This document shows positions 44,484-52,106 of a stretch of 64,000 bases of DNA, piece after piece (position 1 is the stretch's first letter; the number at the start of each line of letters is the position of its first letter). Source of the DNA: J054 sp965221985 (GTDB lineage: Bacteria > Pseudomonadota > Gammaproteobacteria > Steroidobacterales > GCA-2729495); the NCBI GenBank assembly GCA_965221985.1, contig OZ244928.1, positions 3,224,001 through 3,288,000 of the forward strand. Direction: 5' to 3'. The notes beneath the pieces were generated by a model. The model saw nothing but the letters and a program-made list of their open reading frames with translations, searched no databases and was not told where the DNA came from. Made by a program: the position numbers and the translations under genes.

Positions 44484-45257
44484 ATGACCATATTTCCGGC
44501 AGAGCTACAAGATTTTTTCTTGGCCAACCAAAACCTTCTCTGGCTGTTCACCTTGTGTCTAGATCTGGGCTGCACGGTACTGATGTATCGCCTATTCGGC
44601 CGGCAAGGACTGCTGGCAGCCATCATTTTATCCATCTTACTGGCTAACCTGCAGGGGCCGAAACTCACAGTTATTTTTGGCATGCAAACCAGCCTTGGCG
44701 TTATTTTTTACTCGAGCATATTCTTCGCCACGGATTTGCTCAGCGAAAAATACGGCCGAGCTGAAGCCAACCGTGCAGTGCGGATCGGCTTCAGCGTTAG
44801 CCTGATTATCGTCTTGATGCTCAGTGTGTCCTTATTATTCAAGCCTTCCGCACAAGCCGATTCGGCCGCTTTCTCCGCCGATATTCACAATGCGTTCTTG
44901 GCGATCCTGAATTTCACACCGCGTTTTGTTTTTGGATCTTTGCTTGCCTACTTAATCAGCCAAAGTTTTGATGTCTGGTGTTTCCATGCCATTAAGCGCC
45001 GCACCCAGGGAAAACACTTGTGGCTGCGAAACAATCTATCCACCATGGCATCACAAACCATTGATACGTTGCTATATTCCTTGGTCGTCTGGTGGGGGGT
45101 CGTTGATTTACAAACAGCAATACAACTTGGCCTAGTGAAGTACGCTTTTAAGATTTTTATCGCCGCCTTCGATACACCTTTTATTTACTGGGCAAGAAGC
45201 TGGGATTCCTCTGCCGGTAACAATTCTGATCGTGACCTCAGCCAAGCTTCCGCCTAG
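44484..45257 (+). CDS. Queuosine precursor transporter, VUT/YhhQ family
   Basis: Inner-membrane protein of 257 residues with about six helices. The motifs LANLQGPKLTVIFGM, then FFATDLLSEKYGRAEANRAV, then SLLAYLISQSFDVWCF and LRNNLSTMASQTIDT are the usual signature of VUT/YhhQ proteins, which import queuosine precursors such as preQ0/preQ1 for tRNA modification. It stands alone on the plus strand; no que genes are in the window. ATG 44484 is chosen, with no clear Shine-Dalgarno sequence. Confidence 0.9.
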   Translation: MTIFPAELQDFFLANQNLLWLFTLCLDLGCTVLMYRLFGRQGLLAAIILSILLANLQGPKLTVIFGMQTSLGVIFYSSIFFATDLLSEKYGRAEANRAVRIGFSVSLIIVLMLSVSLLFKPSAQADSAAFSADIHNAFLAILNFTPRFVFGSLLAYLISQSFDVWCFHAIKRRTQGKHLWLRNNLSTMASQTIDTLLYSLVVWWGVVDLQTAIQLGLVKYAFKIFIAAFDTPFIYWARSWDSSAGNNSDRDLSQASA

Positions 45258-45386
45258 TTAAACGATCCTATGTCGCATCCCAAACAAACCAGCACTGCGG
45301 CATTCGATCAAATCATATTACCCGTTGACCAGAACGGGGCCATCTAGAAACAGCGAACTGCACTGCTTTGGCAGTAGAATGTCCGC

Positions 45387-46184
45387 ATGAGCAATGTGAT
45401 TACCTTGACCACCGACTTTGGTCACAAAGGCCCCTTCGTCGCCATCATGCATGGCGTCATGTTGAGCCGGGCACCGCTGGCGAAAATTATTGACTTAACC
45501 CATGACGTTCACGTCCATTGGCCCGCTGAAGCCGGATTTTGGCTATCGCACTCTTATCAGTACTTTCCGAAAGGCTCGGTCCACGTCGCCGTAGTCGATC
45601 CGGGCGTGGGCACCGACCGAAATATTGTCGCCCTGGAGTTCGATGGGCACATTTTTCTGGCCCCGGATAACGGCCTACTCCCGGATAGCATGATGAGCGC
45701 TTCAAGGGCGCGGGTTTTTCGGCTAGACGATATGTGGCGCGCGGCCCAAGACTGGCCAGAACCCAGCAACACCTTTCATGGCCGAGATATTTTCGCTCCC
45801 TTGGCTGCTGAATTTATCACGGGCCGAATTCAGCCGGCCGACATTGGCAATCTAGTCACGGATTATGTGCCTTCCCTCCTAGACGCACCACAGCTTGGGG
45901 GCCATGAGGTGCAAGGCACCGTAGTAACCCTTGATCATTTCGGCAACCTGATCACAAATATCGAATCGACCTGCTTAGACGGGCTAAGGGCACCACAAGT
46001 CGAGGCCGGTGGCCAACGATTACCCTTGCAAGATACTTATGGCCAAAGTAAGCCAGGAGATTTTTTGGCCCTGATCAATTCTTTTGGCGTGCTGGAAATC
46101 GCTCGCGCCGAAGGCAGCGCAGCCGATGCCCTGGGGATCGGTCGCGGCGCACCGGTGGCAGTCAGGGGCTCAGCAAGCAGCTAA
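45387..46184 (+). CDS. SAM hydrolase, DUF62 (SAM hydroxide adenosyltransferase) family
   Basis: Protein of 265 residues. The N-terminus ITLTTDFGHKGPFVAIMHGV and VVDPGVGTDRN define the family that also includes fluorinase and chlorinase. The water-activating triad known from the archaeal member (Asp-Arg-His) is visible as Asp71, Arg78 and His131 (in TFHGRDIFAP), at matching spacing, so SAM hydrolysis to adenosine and methionine is expected rather than halogenation. The C-terminal beta domain starts near QGTVVTLDHFGNLITNI. Its TAA overlaps the glnS stop from the opposite strand (CTAA). Confidence 0.9.
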   Translation: MSNVITLTTDFGHKGPFVAIMHGVMLSRAPLAKIIDLTHDVHVHWPAEAGFWLSHSYQYFPKGSVHVAVVDPGVGTDRNIVALEFDGHIFLAPDNGLLPDSMMSASRARVFRLDDMWRAAQDWPEPSNTFHGRDIFAPLAAEFITGRIQPADIGNLVTDYVPSLLDAPQLGGHEVQGTVVTLDHFGNLITNIESTCLDGLRAPQVEAGGQRLPLQDTYGQSKPGDFLALINSFGVLEIARAEGSAADALGIGRGAPVAVRGSASS

Positions 46185-47890
46185 GCCAAGTTGGCCAAGG
46201 CCGCCTTCTCCAGTTTTGCCCAGGAATCGCGCAGCGTCGTGATGCGATTGAACACCGGCTTACCCACTTGCGAATCCTCGGTATCCACTACAAAGTAACC
46301 ATTGCGCTCAAATTGGAAGTAGTCACCGGGATTGCCATCGGCAAGCATGGGTTCTAGTTTCGCATTGGCCGCAACAATCAACGAATCCGGATTCAGTGAC
46401 GCCGCAACATCGCCCGCTGAAGCCTCAGTATCGGGTCGTGCCGCGGTAAATAGCCGATCGTAGAGCCGCACCTCAGCCTCAACCGCAGCGCCCACAGCAA
46501 CCCAATGAATGGTGCCCTTCACTTTTCGATCCGCGCCGGACTGACCATGGCGACTGTCGGGATCGTAGCGACAGTGAATTTCCAAGATGTCGCCGGCTTC
46601 ATTCTTGATCAGATCTTCACATTGAATGATATAGGCGTAGCGCAAGCGCACTTCGCCACCAGGCTTTAAACGAAAAAACTTGCGCGGTGGATCTTCCAGA
46701 AAATCGCTGCGCTCTATCCACAATTCGCGCCCGAAGGGTAAGCTGCGCTCACCCAGTTCAGGACGATTCGGGTGGTTCGCCGCGGCCATGGTTTCGCTTT
46801 GGTCCGCGGGATAGTTCGTCAAGACAACTTTAACCGGATCCAGCACAGTCATGGCACGCGGGGCGGCCTCGTTGAGGTTTTCGCGCACCGCACTCTCTAG
46901 CGCACCCATCTCAATGAGGTTCTCTTTTTTCGTGATGCCCACCCGCGCGCAGAATTCTCGCAAAGCCGCGGCAGGATAACCCCGGCGACGCATGCCAGCG
47001 ATGGTGGGCATACGCGGATCATCCCAACCGGAAACCTTACCCTGCTCGATGAGGGCAGCCAACTTGCGCTTGCTCGTGATCATGTAGGCCACATTCAAGC
47101 GCGAAAACTCTATCTGCCGCGGCCGGTGCGGCAGGTCTAGATTGTCCAGAAACCATTCATAGAGAGGCCGATGGTCTTCAAACTCTAAGGTGCACAAGGA
47201 ATGGGTGATGCCTTCGATGGCATCAGATATCGTGTGAGCAAAATCATACATGGGGTAGATGCACCAGTCGTCACCCGTGCGCTGATGGCGCAGATGTCGA
47301 ATGCGGTACAAGGTCGGATCGCGCAAGTTTATGTTGGGCGAGGTCATGTCAATCTTTGCCCGCAGCACGTGCTCACCATCAGCAAACTCGCCAGTGCGCA
47401 TCCGCCGAAACAAATCCAGATTTTCCGCCACGCTGCGGTCGCGATGTGGACTGTTCTTACCCGGCTGCGTCAAGCTGCCCCGGTAGCGACGAATTTCTTC
47501 GAAACTCATGCTGTCGACATAGGCTTTGCCGGCCTCGATGAGCTGTTCAGCACAAGCGTAGAGTTGGTCGAAGTAACTCGAGGCGTGGGTCTGATGTCCC
47601 TCCCAGTCGAAGCCCAGCCAACCTACATCCTGAATAATGGCATCCACAAAATCCTGGTCTTCCTTGGCTGGATTGGTGTCATCGAAACGCAGGTAGCACT
47701 GCCCGGCGTTCTCCTCGGCCACACCAAAATTCAGGCAGATAGACTTCGCATGGCCGATATGCAAATAGCCGTTGGGTTCGGGGGGAAAACGAGTCACCAC
47801 CCGGCCGGCATGTTTACCGCTTGCCTGATCCTCGGCGATGATCTGGCGAATAAAATCCTGTGCGCTGGCGCTGTCCGTGATTTCGCTCAT
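46181..47890 (-). CDS. glnS: Glutaminyl-tRNA synthetase
   Basis: Protein of 569 residues, normal for bacterial GlnRS. Class I signatures: HIGH at 44-47 in PPEPNGYLHIGHAKS, and the KMSKS equivalent as MITSKRKL near 270-277. The middle (RFDDTNPAKEDQDFVDAI, FEDHRPLYEWFLDN) and C-terminal anticodon-binding beta barrels fit. It charges tRNA-Gln with glutamine. GlnRS of this type is found mainly in gamma- and some betaproteobacteria, which supports the taxonomic guess. The start overlaps the stop of the SDR gene upstream (ATGA). Confidence 0.97.
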   Translation of the reverse strand: MSEITDSASAQDFIRQIIAEDQASGKHAGRVVTRFPPEPNGYLHIGHAKSICLNFGVAEENAGQCYLRFDDTNPAKEDQDFVDAIIQDVGWLGFDWEGHQTHASSYFDQLYACAEQLIEAGKAYVDSMSFEEIRRYRGSLTQPGKNSPHRDRSVAENLDLFRRMRTGEFADGEHVLRAKIDMTSPNINLRDPTLYRIRHLRHQRTGDDWCIYPMYDFAHTISDAIEGITHSLCTLEFEDHRPLYEWFLDNLDLPHRPRQIEFSRLNVAYMITSKRKLAALIEQGKVSGWDDPRMPTIAGMRRRGYPAAALREFCARVGITKKENLIEMGALESAVRENLNEAAPRAMTVLDPVKVVLTNYPADQSETMAAANHPNRPELGERSLPFGRELWIERSDFLEDPPRKFFRLKPGGEVRLRYAYIIQCEDLIKNEAGDILEIHCRYDPDSRHGQSGADRKVKGTIHWVAVGAAVEAEVRLYDRLFTAARPDTEASAGDVAASLNPDSLIVAANAKLEPMLADGNPGDYFQFERNGYFVVDTEDSQVGKPVFNRITTLRDSWAKLEKAALANLA

Positions 47891-48732
47891 TCGCGACCCT
47901 CGGGTCCCGGCTGATGCTCTAAGCTCTGCTCATACTCGTCAACGATGTTGCGCTTGCGGTACTTAGGCAGTAGAAAGCGAGCCAAGGCCTTGCTGCGCGT
48001 TAGCCAGGCGATCTTCGCGCCCTGTTGGGTGTTCGCTAGGGCTTGCTCCGCCAACCATGGCGTCACGGTTTCTACCTTATCGCCCAATAGATTCATGATC
48101 CGTTTGGACTTCTCCCATTTGGCTTTTTCCTCACTACGGGATGAATAGATCAGCAAATCCGTGGGCACCATGCCGGGACTCAGGGATCCAATCAGCACGG
48201 AACTGTCCTTGTATTCTTTCGCCACGGACGTTGTAAAGTAACGAACCGCCCGCTTAGACGCCCCATAAATAGTCAGCCCGGGATTGGTCATACCGTCGCT
48301 GCCAAAGCCTTCGAAGGTATAGATTTTGCCACTGCCCTGTTTGAGCATACCCTGCAAGGCTATTTGGGTCCCAAAGATCGTGCCGGTCAGGTTGGTATCC
48401 ACTGTCGCGCTAATCTCCTCCGGGGGAATTCGATCCAGCAACTGATGGTTGGTTGCCAAGGCGGCATTGTTGATCCACATATCAACCCGGCCAAAACGTG
48501 CCACGGCCGCATCCCAGAGCTTCTGAAGATCATCCCACCGGCGCACATCACGGGCTTGACCTAGAACATCGCCCATGGGTTCTAGTTCGGCCAGCGCTTT
48601 GGCCACCGACGCATCACTTCGGCCGGTCACCACGACCTTATGCCCGCGGCGCAAGAACTCACGCGCCAAACCTAGACCGATACCGCGCGTGCTACCCGTT
48701 ACTACAATTGTCTGCACCTGAGCAACCCTCAC
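47887..48732 (-). CDS. Short-chain dehydrogenase/reductase
   Basis: Up to 281 residues from GTG 48732 (a second GTG at 48717 is possible). The Rossmann motif is TGSTRGIGLG (residues 12-21), the NNAALA region follows near residue 87, and the catalytic Tyr-x3-Lys is in YGASKRAVRYF. Residues such as SLSPGMVPTDLL after the active site are typical of classical SDRs. It uses NAD(P)H to oxidise or reduce an unknown substrate. The stop overlaps the glnS start, so the housekeeping gene may share its transcript. Confidence 0.9.
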   Translation of the reverse strand: MRVAQVQTIVVTGSTRGIGLGLAREFLRRGHKVVVTGRSDASVAKALAELEPMGDVLGQARDVRRWDDLQKLWDAAVARFGRVDMWINNAALATNHQLLDRIPPEEISATVDTNLTGTIFGTQIALQGMLKQGSGKIYTFEGFGSDGMTNPGLTIYGASKRAVRYFTTSVAKEYKDSSVLIGSLSPGMVPTDLLIYSSRSEEKAKWEKSKRIMNLLGDKVETVTPWLAEQALANTQQGAKIAWLTRSKALARFLLPKYRKRNIVDEYEQSLEHQPGPEGRE

Positions 48733-49290
48733 CCTCGTAAGTTCTTGATGAAAAACATAAGCTCATGCTTACTTTTTACCGTCGCTGGTGGCCCCGCCGC
48801 GACCGCGGCAACATAGAGACCACCCGGCTACCGCTGGACCGGGGTCGGCTGTCGGCGCGAAAAACACGCCACTTGCCCGTCCCGACTCGCACCGGTTTCG
48901 ACCGCGCGAATCTTAATGCTTGGCCTGCGCCGCCGATAGTCCCCCACGCAGCATCAGCCACAAGTCGCCGCGATCACCTGAGAAGCTCCTCCGCCCCATG
49001 GCGGCACTGCGGTCAGACGCGCGTGCGCGCGCTGTGCGGGTTCCCTCGATTCTGCGACCCCCTATGGCTACACTGCCCCTCGCGATTCTGTGATCGATTG
49101 AACAAGTATAGCGTTGGACCCGAGTATCTCTGCCCATATGCCCTGGCCCCGCGCGACATCAGGATTCGTGCGCTGGGCTCGATGCTGGCTCGAAAATATG
49201 AACCGGTTCCGGCAGTCAGCGGCTTACCCAGTCACAATAGAGCTGCCACTTCATCTGCAGCCGTCCAGGGCGGCGGGAGGCTCAGGGCCC
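48733..49290. other. Intergenic region before the lipoprotein gene, no gene recognised
   Basis: This 558-base divergent region is spanned by long, Arg/Pro-rich open frames on both strands (48765-49511 plus and others) that look like chance frames in GC-rich DNA. Promoters for the SDR-glnS unit and for the lipoprotein gene are expected here. Nothing else was identified. Confidence 0.4.
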
Positions 49291-50538
49291 ATGCATCGCA
49301 AGGGGGCCAAACTCGTACTGGTACTGGCAGCGATTCTAAGTTTAGCCGCCTGTGCCCAGGATCAGGCGAATCGTCGCGGGACGAAAGCGGCGACCGCAAC
49401 CGTGTCGGAAAAATCCGGCCTTGGCGACCCGGACGACTCACCGGCTGCAAATGCCGCTCCGAACCTCGACACACCCGAAACAACAGATGCAATCGGCGAA
49501 GTGGTGGATGAGGCTGTTGGCGTCGTCAACGAAAGTATCAACGAGCCACCGCCCGCGGACGGCCCAATACCCAACCAAGCCTCGGCGGAACCGGCCACAA
49601 CATGCAACGAACGCGAACAAAGTAGCTCATGGTTAGACCGCACGCAAAAACGGGTCTTTTGGACCGTCTGCGGTGCTACCCGGTGGTTCGATGGCTTCTT
49701 CGGCGACCGCGCACGCTACGATGCCACCGTTCGCGAAACGAACGGCCGCGTGGGCCTGGGCGCGTTCTGGGACGAACGCGTCGGATGGGATACCGACTAT
49801 CGCTTTCGCGCAGACCTGGCGCTGCCGGCGGCCGAAGCCCGACTGGAAAATTGGCGCGGTAAATTGCGGCTAGGCCGCGGCACCGAAGAAGAACTCATCG
49901 AAGATCGAGGCGATGATGAAGTCGATTCCTTACCCAGCCGGTTCGAGGAAGTTGATGATGCGGACTGGCTGGTCGGTTTAGGATTTCAGCGGGGACAAAA
50001 GCTCGACCGCGGCTTTGACTTCGATGTGGGCGTAAAACTCAGATTGAATCCCGATGCTTTCGCAAAAGCTCGCTGGCTACGCAACTGGAATGTCACTGAA
50101 GAAACACTATTGCGCGTACACCAAACGGTTTTCTGGACCCGCAAGCGCGGGCTGGGTGAAACGACGCAAATCGACATCGTCAGGCTCATTGGCAGTAATC
50201 GGTTACTACGCTGGGGAAATGTGGGGACCTTGTCTGAAGATCGAAAAGGATTAGACTGGACTTCGTCTCTCACCTTGTTTCGCGGGTTCTCGAATCGCCG
50301 GGCACTGACCTACCAGGCTTTTATACGAGGAGAAACCGGCCGGCAATCACCATTGCAAAACTATGGCATTGAGCTGCGATATCGCCAAAGAATCTTGCGC
50401 AAATGGCTATTCGCAGAGCTCCGCGGCAGCGCGACGTTTCCACGCTACGATTTTGAACCCAAACGAGAGCTGAACTTGGGCTTTGGCCTATTTTTCGACA
50501 TGTACTTCGGCCCCGTGCCCGAGCAAGAAATGCGCTAA
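49291..50538 (+). CDS. Lipoprotein of unknown function with a probable beta-rich C-terminal domain
   Basis: About 415 residues from ATG 49291, preceded by GGGAGG; the open frame starts earlier at 49114 without signal features. A type II signal (KLVLVLAAILSLAAC) gives a lipid-modified Cys near residue 20. A low-complexity linker (about 25-110) follows, then a domain starting SWLDRTQKRVFWTVCGATRW. The C-terminal 250 residues have alternating hydrophobic strands (VGLGAFWDERVGW, LRLNPDAFAKARW, LNLGFGLFFDMYFG), which suggests a membrane-associated beta structure. I recognise no named family. Confidence 0.7.
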   Translation: MHRKGAKLVLVLAAILSLAACAQDQANRRGTKAATATVSEKSGLGDPDDSPAANAAPNLDTPETTDAIGEVVDEAVGVVNESINEPPPADGPIPNQASAEPATTCNEREQSSSWLDRTQKRVFWTVCGATRWFDGFFGDRARYDATVRETNGRVGLGAFWDERVGWDTDYRFRADLALPAAEARLENWRGKLRLGRGTEEELIEDRGDDEVDSLPSRFEEVDDADWLVGLGFQRGQKLDRGFDFDVGVKLRLNPDAFAKARWLRNWNVTEETLLRVHQTVFWTRKRGLGETTQIDIVRLIGSNRLLRWGNVGTLSEDRKGLDWTSSLTLFRGFSNRRALTYQAFIRGETGRQSPLQNYGIELRYRQRILRKWLFAELRGSATFPRYDFEPKRELNLGFGLFFDMYFGPVPEQEMR

Positions 50539-51434
50539 TTTCGATTACCAATCGTCGGTGCCGGATTGCGCATGAGCATCAAGCCGCAAAGGATTAAGCC
50601 CATGGCCAGCCAGGAACTCAGCGGCAAGCGCTCATTCAGCAAGAGGCTGCCCAAACCCACCGCCCAAACGGGCACCAAATAATTCAGCAGCGAGGTAAAC
50701 CGCGCGCCGGTTTCCATGATCAAGTAGAAGTAAATGATCGATGCCAAACCGGTGCCCATGAATCCCAAGAACGCCACCGCGAACACAGTGGCCGGGGAGG
50801 CGCTTGGCAAAAGAGCCACGGCATCAAGGCTAAACGGACTCATGAACCCACTAGCGATCAAAATCACCCCACAAGATGTCACCACGGGATGCGAGGCGGG
50901 CATGAACCGCGCGGCGACGGTGGCCACGGCATAGCAAACGGCGGCGCCAAGAATGGCCAATTGCGACCACAGGCGCTCGCCTGAGCCGCTAAACGCCGCC
51001 AGAGAATCGGGCCCCATTAGCACTAGTACCCCCATGAAGCCGACGAGGAAAGCCAATCCTTGCCGTTTTTGGAGGCGCTCATCGTCTAACACAAAGTGGG
51101 CCAGGATCAACACGACCAAGGGCGTGGTGGCCGCCAGGATACCCGCTAGGCCAGACTCCACACGCTGCTGGCCCCAGGAGATCAGAAAAAATGGTAGGCA
51201 GTTGCCAATGACGGCGATAAAGCCGAACCACAGCCAGCGGCGCAGGTCGGCGGGCAAGCGATGACGGCCGACAAAGACAGCCAGCAGCAACACCAATGCA
51301 CCCGTGAGCACCCGCAAACCAACCACTTGCGCCGGCGGCCATACACGCAAGGCCCACTCCACGGCGGTATAGGAAGACCCCCAGAGCACCACCAAGCTCA
51401 GCAGGGCCAGCCAATGTCTGGCGCTTATCTGCAC
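50535..51434 (-). CDS. EamA/DMT-family transporter
   Basis: Protein of 299 residues with ten helices in two EamA repeats. The first repeat includes LWGSSYTAVEWALRVWPP and the second LNYLVPVWAVGLGSLLLNERL, both standard for drug/metabolite exporters of this family. The start is GTG 51434. It exports small metabolites such as amino acids or threonine-like compounds; the substrate is not indicated. Its stop overlaps the lipoprotein stop from the other strand (CTAA). Confidence 0.9.
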   Translation of the reverse strand: MQISARHWLALLSLVVLWGSSYTAVEWALRVWPPAQVVGLRVLTGALVLLLAVFVGRHRLPADLRRWLWFGFIAVIGNCLPFFLISWGQQRVESGLAGILAATTPLVVLILAHFVLDDERLQKRQGLAFLVGFMGVLVLMGPDSLAAFSGSGERLWSQLAILGAAVCYAVATVAARFMPASHPVVTSCGVILIASGFMSPFSLDAVALLPSASPATVFAVAFLGFMGTGLASIIYFYLIMETGARFTSLLNYLVPVWAVGLGSLLLNERLPLSSWLAMGLILCGLMLMRNPAPTIGNRN

Positions 51435-51482
51435 GCAGATCGATTCAAATTCTGTGAATTCACGATTGTTTCTAGGACTTAC

Positions 51483-51510
51483 TTGTAATTTCTGATTTTC
51501 ACTATATATT
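51483..51510 (+). promoter_or_regulatory. Sigma-70-like promoter candidate
   Basis: TTGTAA at 51483-51488 and TATATT at 51505-51510 with a 16-base spacer, in an AT-rich stretch upstream of the 51642 gene. Four of six and five of six bases match the consensus. The long leader (about 125 bases) would include the dyad at 51578. Confidence 0.3.
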
Positions 51511-51577
51511 TCACCTATTAATCGTTCATTGCACGCCTAAAATCTCTCTTCATGGAGTGACAATAATTTGGCGGCTA

Positions 51578-51610
51578 GGGCGATAAAAGGCGAAAAAAAC
51601 TATATCGCCC
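51578..51610. promoter_or_regulatory. Inverted repeat in the leader of the 51642 gene
   Basis: GGGCGATA at 51578-51585 and TATCGCCC at 51603-51610 form a perfect 8-bp dyad with a 17-base A-rich loop, ending 31 bases before the start codon and just upstream of the GAGGG ribosome-binding site. It could be an RNA structure controlling translation or an operator. Confidence 0.45.
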
Positions 51611-51641
51611 GGACCAAGAAAAACGACAAACGAGGGTCCTC

Positions 51642-52022
51642 ATGTGCCAATTCACTGATAGATTCTATGCGGCCGTCCGTACACTGGCGGGTGACGGCAG
51701 CCTAAAGCAACGCCTGCTCGCTGCCTACACCAATAATCTTGAAACACTGCCGAAGAGCGGTATGCCCGAGAGCATTCGGGAAGGCCTGGAACGGCTGCAA
51801 AAATCCATGTGCTCCGCCACACCCATAGGCCGCGAGTATGTGGCCGCCGCGAGCATTCGTAAGATGTCGGCCGCCGAAGCGGCTCAGCACGCGGCCAGCA
51901 TTGTGGCCATGTTCAGCGAGTTGGTGCGCGTGAAGGCCACGGGTGAGCCGCTGGCCAATATCAAGTGCGCCGAAGGCAAGGACGCGGAATCTTCAATACC
52001 GACGCATATTGCCTTGAACTGA
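51642..52022 (+). CDS. Small protein of unknown function
   Basis: Protein of 126 residues, predicted mainly helical, with no signal peptide. The ATG at 51642 has a GAGGG Shine-Dalgarno sequence. It begins MCQFTDRFYAAVRTLAGDG and continues LKQRLLAAYTNNLETL; three Cys are present (residues 2, near 57 and near 108). The KMSAAEAAQHAASIVAMFSE segment looks amphipathic. I do not recognise a family. An AT-rich promoter region, a leader dyad and a downstream stem-loop give it the look of an independently regulated gene. Confidence 0.65.
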   Translation: MCQFTDRFYAAVRTLAGDGSLKQRLLAAYTNNLETLPKSGMPESIREGLERLQKSMCSATPIGREYVAAASIRKMSAAEAAQHAASIVAMFSELVRVKATGEPLANIKCAEGKDAESSIPTHIALN

Positions 52023-52025
52023 CCG

Positions 52026-52054
52026 CGTCCGGTGCCCCAGGGCAACACCGGACG
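52026..52054. terminator. Stem-loop between convergent genes
   Basis: CGTCCGGTG at 52026-52034 and CACCGGACG at 52046-52054 form a perfect 9-bp GC-rich stem with an 11-base loop, directly after the 51642 gene stop and before the convergent TonB receptor stop. It lacks a T-run, so it may stop transcription only weakly or protect mRNA ends. Confidence 0.5.
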
Positions 52055-52106
52055 TCTAGATCAAACGGCGAGGGCCAGGCAAGAGCCGAAAAATCGGTTC
52101 GACCGC

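Noticed and set aside
48765..49511. Long plus-strand open frame (248 codons) upstream of the lipoprotein gene
   Set aside because: Arg/Pro/Thr-rich translation without domains, overlaps the lipoprotein start in another frame, and looks like a GC-rich chance frame.
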